A DNA stretch of 8,381 bases from contig JABZYJ010000081.1 in assembly GCA_015265235.1 (NCBI GenBank), positions 1-8,381 on the forward strand, written 5' to 3'. The position numbers and the translations under genes are program-made. This stretch comes from Selenomonas sp. GTDB lineage: Bacteria; Bacillota; Negativicutes; Selenomonadales; Selenomonadaceae. Within the stretch, counting starts at the first letter, position 1. Every line of letters begins with the position of its first letter. The notes under the pieces were generated by a model. That model was not told the origin of the DNA. It was given only the letters and a program-made list of their open reading frames with translations, and ran no database searches. Positions 6,497 through 8,381 of the stretch are shown here, in pieces.

Positions 6497-6530
6497 GTCA
6501 CATAAGTGACATCACTATATCAAAAGTGAC
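6497..6530. promoter_or_regulatory. Distal GTCAC/GTGAC repeat cluster, candidate regulator binding sites
   Basis: GTCAC-ATAA-GTGAC (6497-6510) is a palindrome with perfect 5-bp arms. It is followed by TCAC (6512-6515) and by a second AAAAGTGAC (6522-6530), which repeats the ATAAGTGAC of the palindrome at a 20-bp step, about two helical turns. The cluster shares its core with the palindrome at 6365-6376. It lies just after the DUF488 stop, about 95-130 bases upstream of the predicted gut start and on the far side of the DUF488 terminator. It could be an auxiliary operator for looping; no direct evidence exists. Confidence 0.45.
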
Positions 6531-6536
6531 AATATA

Positions 6537-6908
6537 TTACTTATCCATCATTCCGTTCATCCAGTCGCGCAGAACAACTGCCTGATTGAGCTGTGGATCC
6601 TTCGCCCCATAGAGGAGTGTGACATTCTCCCCCTTTGCGAGATGCTCAGCGACCGTCTTAGTATGGGTGGGGGCAGCCGTCCCCGTCGAGAGCTCCGTCC
6701 GATACTTCTCGGTAAAGGCCGCAAAGTTCTCCGCCTTGTGGCCGAACCACTTGCGCAGCTCCGGCGTCGGCGCGATGTCCTTCCACCAGTCCGAAAGAGC
6801 GGCGTGTTCCTTCGAGATGCCGCGCGGCCAGAGACGATCCACGAGAACGCGGAACCCATCGTCTTCCGCTGGTGCCTCATAAACGCGTTTGATACGAATT
6901 TCTGCCAT
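6537..6908 (-). CDS. DUF488 family protein (YeaO-like)
   Basis: This small soluble protein of 123 residues is a member of the DUF488 family, whose biochemical function is not established. The hallmark blocks are present: IKRVYE at residues 6-11, DGFRVLVDRLWPRGISKE at 17-34, the WWKDIAPTPELRKWFGH block at 41-57, and VTLLYGAKDPQLNQAVVL at 96-113. No signal peptide or membrane segment is seen. I chose ATG 6908, where the family normally begins; AGGAAG is about 11 bases upstream. An in-frame GTG at 6929 would add seven residues that do not fit the family start. It appears to be a single-gene unit with its own promoter and terminator and no evident link to sorbitol use. Confidence 0.9.
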   Translation of the reverse strand: MAEIRIKRVYEAPAEDDGFRVLVDRLWPRGISKEHAALSDWWKDIAPTPELRKWFGHKAENFAAFTEKYRTELSTGTAAPTHTKTVAEHLAKGENVTLLYGAKDPQLNQAVVLRDWMNGMMDK

Positions 6909-6950
6909 AATAACGCTTCTTCCTATCACATCGGAAATATAACTGCATTT

Positions 6951-6979
6951 ATCTTAGCACATTTTCGCATCTGCGTCAG
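6951..6979 (-). promoter_or_regulatory. Predicted promoter of the DUF488 gene
   Basis: On the minus strand CTGACG (6979-6974) and TAAGAT (6956-6951) are 17 bases apart, and TGC directly before the -10 makes it an extended -10 element (TGCTAAGAT). Transcription would start near 6944, about 36 bases before the ATG at 6908. Confidence 0.55.
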
Positions 6980-6996
6980 AAAATCTTTCGCATCTG
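6963..6996. repeat. 11-bp direct repeat at the DUF488 promoter
   Basis: TTTCGCATCTG occurs at 6963-6973 and again at 6986-6996, a 23-bp step. One copy fills most of the spacer between the -35 and -10 elements and the other lies just upstream of the -35, so the pair brackets the -35 box. This placement is compatible with an operator, but chance cannot be ruled out. Confidence 0.55.
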
Positions 6997-7024
6997 GTCA
7001 TATCTCTCAACTATAAGCCCCGCC

Positions 7025-7693
7025 TCACGCCGAACGGGCAGCCTTCATCGGTGCATCCATACCGATATAGTCCTGAACGGAGCGCACCTCACCCGTGCGC
7101 AGCGCCGCAATCATGCGGTTGATGCGCGGCGGCGGCGTCCACTCCAGCGGGAGGAAGCAGCCCTCACAGTGATTATACATGACGTGCAGATCGTTCTCCG
7201 CCTGCCGCCGCAGCACTGCATACTCCGCCGCACGCCGCTCATAGCGCCGCCCCGCGCGCAGATAGCCGATCACACTGACCGCCGCCCACAGGACAAAGTA
7301 ATACGTCCAGACAAAATGCGGCAAAAAGGGCGATAGTGGGAAATAGATGAGCGCGGCAGTAAGCCCGCCTGCCAGTCCCCAGAACAGGAAAGACGGATGC
7401 GAAAAGCCGCTCTCAATATACCGCAGGTCATCTGCCACCTGATAGAGATTGCTGTACTCCACAAAGTAATCCCGCAGCCGCTCAAGTCCCGCCAGCTGTG
7501 CCGCCATCGTCTCCGGCGGCGGACACGGTACATTCAGCGCGACTTCCTTCGGCATCGCATGGCGTTTACTTGCGGCCGTATCGGCGATGAAGCTCCATGT
7601 CTCTAGCTCGTCATCGACGAGGGCACGTCCCCCGCAGTGCGGACAAATGCGCGTCAGATTCTCGATCTTCGCGCCGCATTCCTTGCAGATCAT
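7025..7693 (-). CDS. Uncharacterised zinc-ribbon membrane protein
   Basis: I do not recognise a named family for this 222-residue protein. Its N-terminus is a compact zinc ribbon with CxxC pairs at Cys3/Cys6 and Cys17/Cys20. A polar region (about 25-98) follows, with a PCPPP turn near residue 57. Two closely spaced hydrophobic segments (about 102-119 and 127-145) form a hairpin, which would put both ends in the cytoplasm. The C-terminal part is basic and helical (GRRYERRAAEYAVLRRQAENDL, about 148-169) and then carries a third pair, HCEGC (His175, Cys176, Cys179), which could complete a second metal site. The start ATG 7693 has AAGGAGA 5 bases upstream. It seems transcribed alone from a promoter at 7784-7812; no clear terminator follows it. 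Function unknown. Confidence 0.75.
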   Translation of the reverse strand: MICKECGAKIENLTRICPHCGGRALVDDELETWSFIADTAASKRHAMPKEVALNVPCPPPETMAAQLAGLERLRDYFVEYSNLYQVADDLRYIESGFSHPSFLFWGLAGGLTAALIYFPLSPFLPHFVWTYYFVLWAAVSVIGYLRAGRRYERRAAEYAVLRRQAENDLHVMYNHCEGCFLPLEWTPPPRINRMIAALRTGEVRSVQDYIGMDAPMKAARSA

Positions 7694-7783
7694 CCGTCTC
7701 TCCTTTCTGAAAAAATACTTGCTGGTATAACTATCTAACCGATTGATAATTATTGTGTAGCCAACCGCTTAGAATATAGGAAC

Positions 7784-7812
7784 ATTTTACCACAAAATAT
7801 TATCTTTGTCTA
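7784..7812 (-). promoter_or_regulatory. Predicted promoter of the zinc-ribbon gene
   Basis: On the minus strand TAGACA (7812-7807, five of six to consensus) and TAAAAT (7789-7784) are 17 bases apart, with TGG before the -10 giving an extended element (TGGTAAAAT). Transcription would start near 7777, leaving an AT-rich leader of about 84 bases. Within that leader, 7744-7758 partly resembles a Fur box. The rest of 7694-7921 shows no gene. Confidence 0.65.
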
Positions 7813-7876
7813 ATAAACAGATTTTATCCATAGGACGTCTGTCATTAGTGATCGCAGATAAATGGAGGCTTACCAG

Positions 7877-7920
7877 ATTGATGCAACTGAATTTATCCGT
7901 GCGGTTCTATGAGCATCAAT
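7877..7920. repeat. 8-bp inverted repeat in the intergenic region
   Basis: ATTGATGC (7877-7884) and GCATCAAT (7913-7920) are perfect complements 28 bases apart, directly next to the nupC terminator. The long loop makes a stable hairpin doubtful. No function is assigned. Confidence 0.3.
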
Positions 7921-7921
7921 G

Positions 7922-7958
7922 AAAAAATGCTGCTGCACATTGATTTCGTACAGCAGCA
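7922..7958 (-). terminator. Rho-independent terminator of the nupC-type gene
   Basis: In minus-strand RNA UGCUGCUGUAC (7958-7948) pairs with GUGCAGCAGCA (7938-7928), an 11-bp stem with one G-U pair and a 9-base loop, followed by six U residues (7927-7922). It begins 14 bases after the transporter stop codon at 7973. Confidence 0.9.
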
Positions 7959-7972
7959 CCCAAAGTCCCAGC

Positions 7973-8381
7973 TTACCAGACAAACAATCCACAGATTACG
8001 GCAGACAGCAGCGAGACCAGCAGTCCGGACAGCATCATGTATACGACGTTGCGCGCGACGATCAGATTGCGCTCAGGGTCAACCAGCCCCTTGAAGCAGC
8101 CGAGGATGATGCCAACCGTCCCGAGGTTGGCGAATGATGTGATGAATACAGTCATCACGGCCTGCATGTGCGCCGGCCACGTCGGAACCATCTCCTGGAT
8201 CTGCAGCATGACGACAAATTCGTTCGTGATGAGCTTTGTCCCCATGTACTGGGCAATCTGGAACGCCTCTGCCGGCGCAAGGCCGAGCAGCCACGCAAAC
8301 GGGAACAGCACGACGCCGAGGATGAGCTCGAGCGAGAGTGATGCATGCAGCAGACCGAGCAGGACATTGACGCACTTGAGC
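7973..8381 (-). CDS. NupC-type concentrative nucleoside transporter (C-terminal part)
   Basis: The frame enters from the right edge, so only the last 135 residues are visible, about one third of a usual CNT protein of 400-odd residues. They include the family hallmark GTKLITNEFVVMLQIQ, a SFANLGTVGIILGCFKGL block matching the conserved GFANxGSIGI region, and a final hydrophobic helix ending LLSAVICGLFVW. CNT proteins import nucleosides with H+ or Na+ across the inner membrane. The block before SFANLG reads VFITS where most relatives have YALCG, a mild departure at a conserved spot. A strong terminator follows after 14 bases, so this is the last gene of its unit. Which nucleosides it takes cannot be told from this part. 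Confidence 0.9.
   Translation of the reverse strand, partial: LKCVNVLLGLLHASLSLELILGVVLFPFAWLLGLAPAEAFQIAQYMGTKLITNEFVVMLQIQEMVPTWPAHMQAVMTVFITSFANLGTVGIILGCFKGLVDPERNLIVARNVVYMMLSGLLVSLLSAVICGLFVW

Noticed and set aside
7025..7050. Hairpin terminator at the end of the zinc-ribbon gene
   Set aside because: GCCCG and CGGGGC can pair only partly and no T-run follows, so I do not call a terminator.
7694..7921. Small RNA or short gene in the intergenic region
   Set aside because: Beyond the promoter, weak Fur-like site and a long-looped inverted repeat, no start with a ribosome binding site or stable structured RNA was seen.

Overview
The window looks like chromosome of a GC-rich, Gram-negative-type Firmicute of the Negativicutes, most likely close to Selenomonas. 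This is inferred from the protein flavour, strong AGGAGG-type ribosome binding sites, T-tract terminators and the gene mix; no rRNA or marker gene is present to confirm it. I see no tRNA, rRNA, CRISPR array, insertion sequence or phage gene. Nearly all genes lie on the minus strand; the one clear exception is nhaC.

Layout from left to right. At 1-733 (minus) is the N-terminal part of a membrane sensor with an extracytoplasmic Cache domain, probably a methyl-accepting chemotaxis protein, cut by the window edge. Divergent from it at 964-2475 (plus) is an NhaC-family Na+/H+ antiporter with its own extended -10 promoter. A perfect 17-bp hairpin at 2495-2536 can terminate transcription from both sides.

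The core of the window (2554-6339, minus) is a compact glucitol/sorbitol PTS operon. In transcription order it encodes a SorC-family regulator, GutM, the EIIC subunit SrlA/GutA, the EIIB-C subunit SrlE, and a SorD-type sorbitol-6-phosphate dehydrogenase. The genes are 16-34 bp apart and each has a ribosome binding site. The expected logic is that sorbitol is imported and phosphorylated by the PTS, then oxidised to fructose-6-phosphate by the dehydrogenase, with the SorC protein sensing a phosphorylated sugar. No EIIA-Gut gene (srlB) is present, although it normally sits in such operons. The leader has a good promoter (TTGCGA-17-TATATT) and a recurring GTCAC-N4-GTGA palindrome that I propose as the operator.

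Upstream of the operon come a DUF488-family protein (6537-6908, minus) with its own promoter and terminator, and an uncharacterised zinc-ribbon membrane protein (7025-7693, minus) with a good promoter about 90 bp upstream. The window ends with the C-terminal third of a NupC-type concentrative nucleoside transporter (7973-8381, minus) and its terminator.

This is mostly ordinary metabolic and transport DNA. The points that deserve a second look are the missing EIIA gene, the hybrid make-up and operator architecture of the gut operon, and the zinc-ribbon membrane protein.
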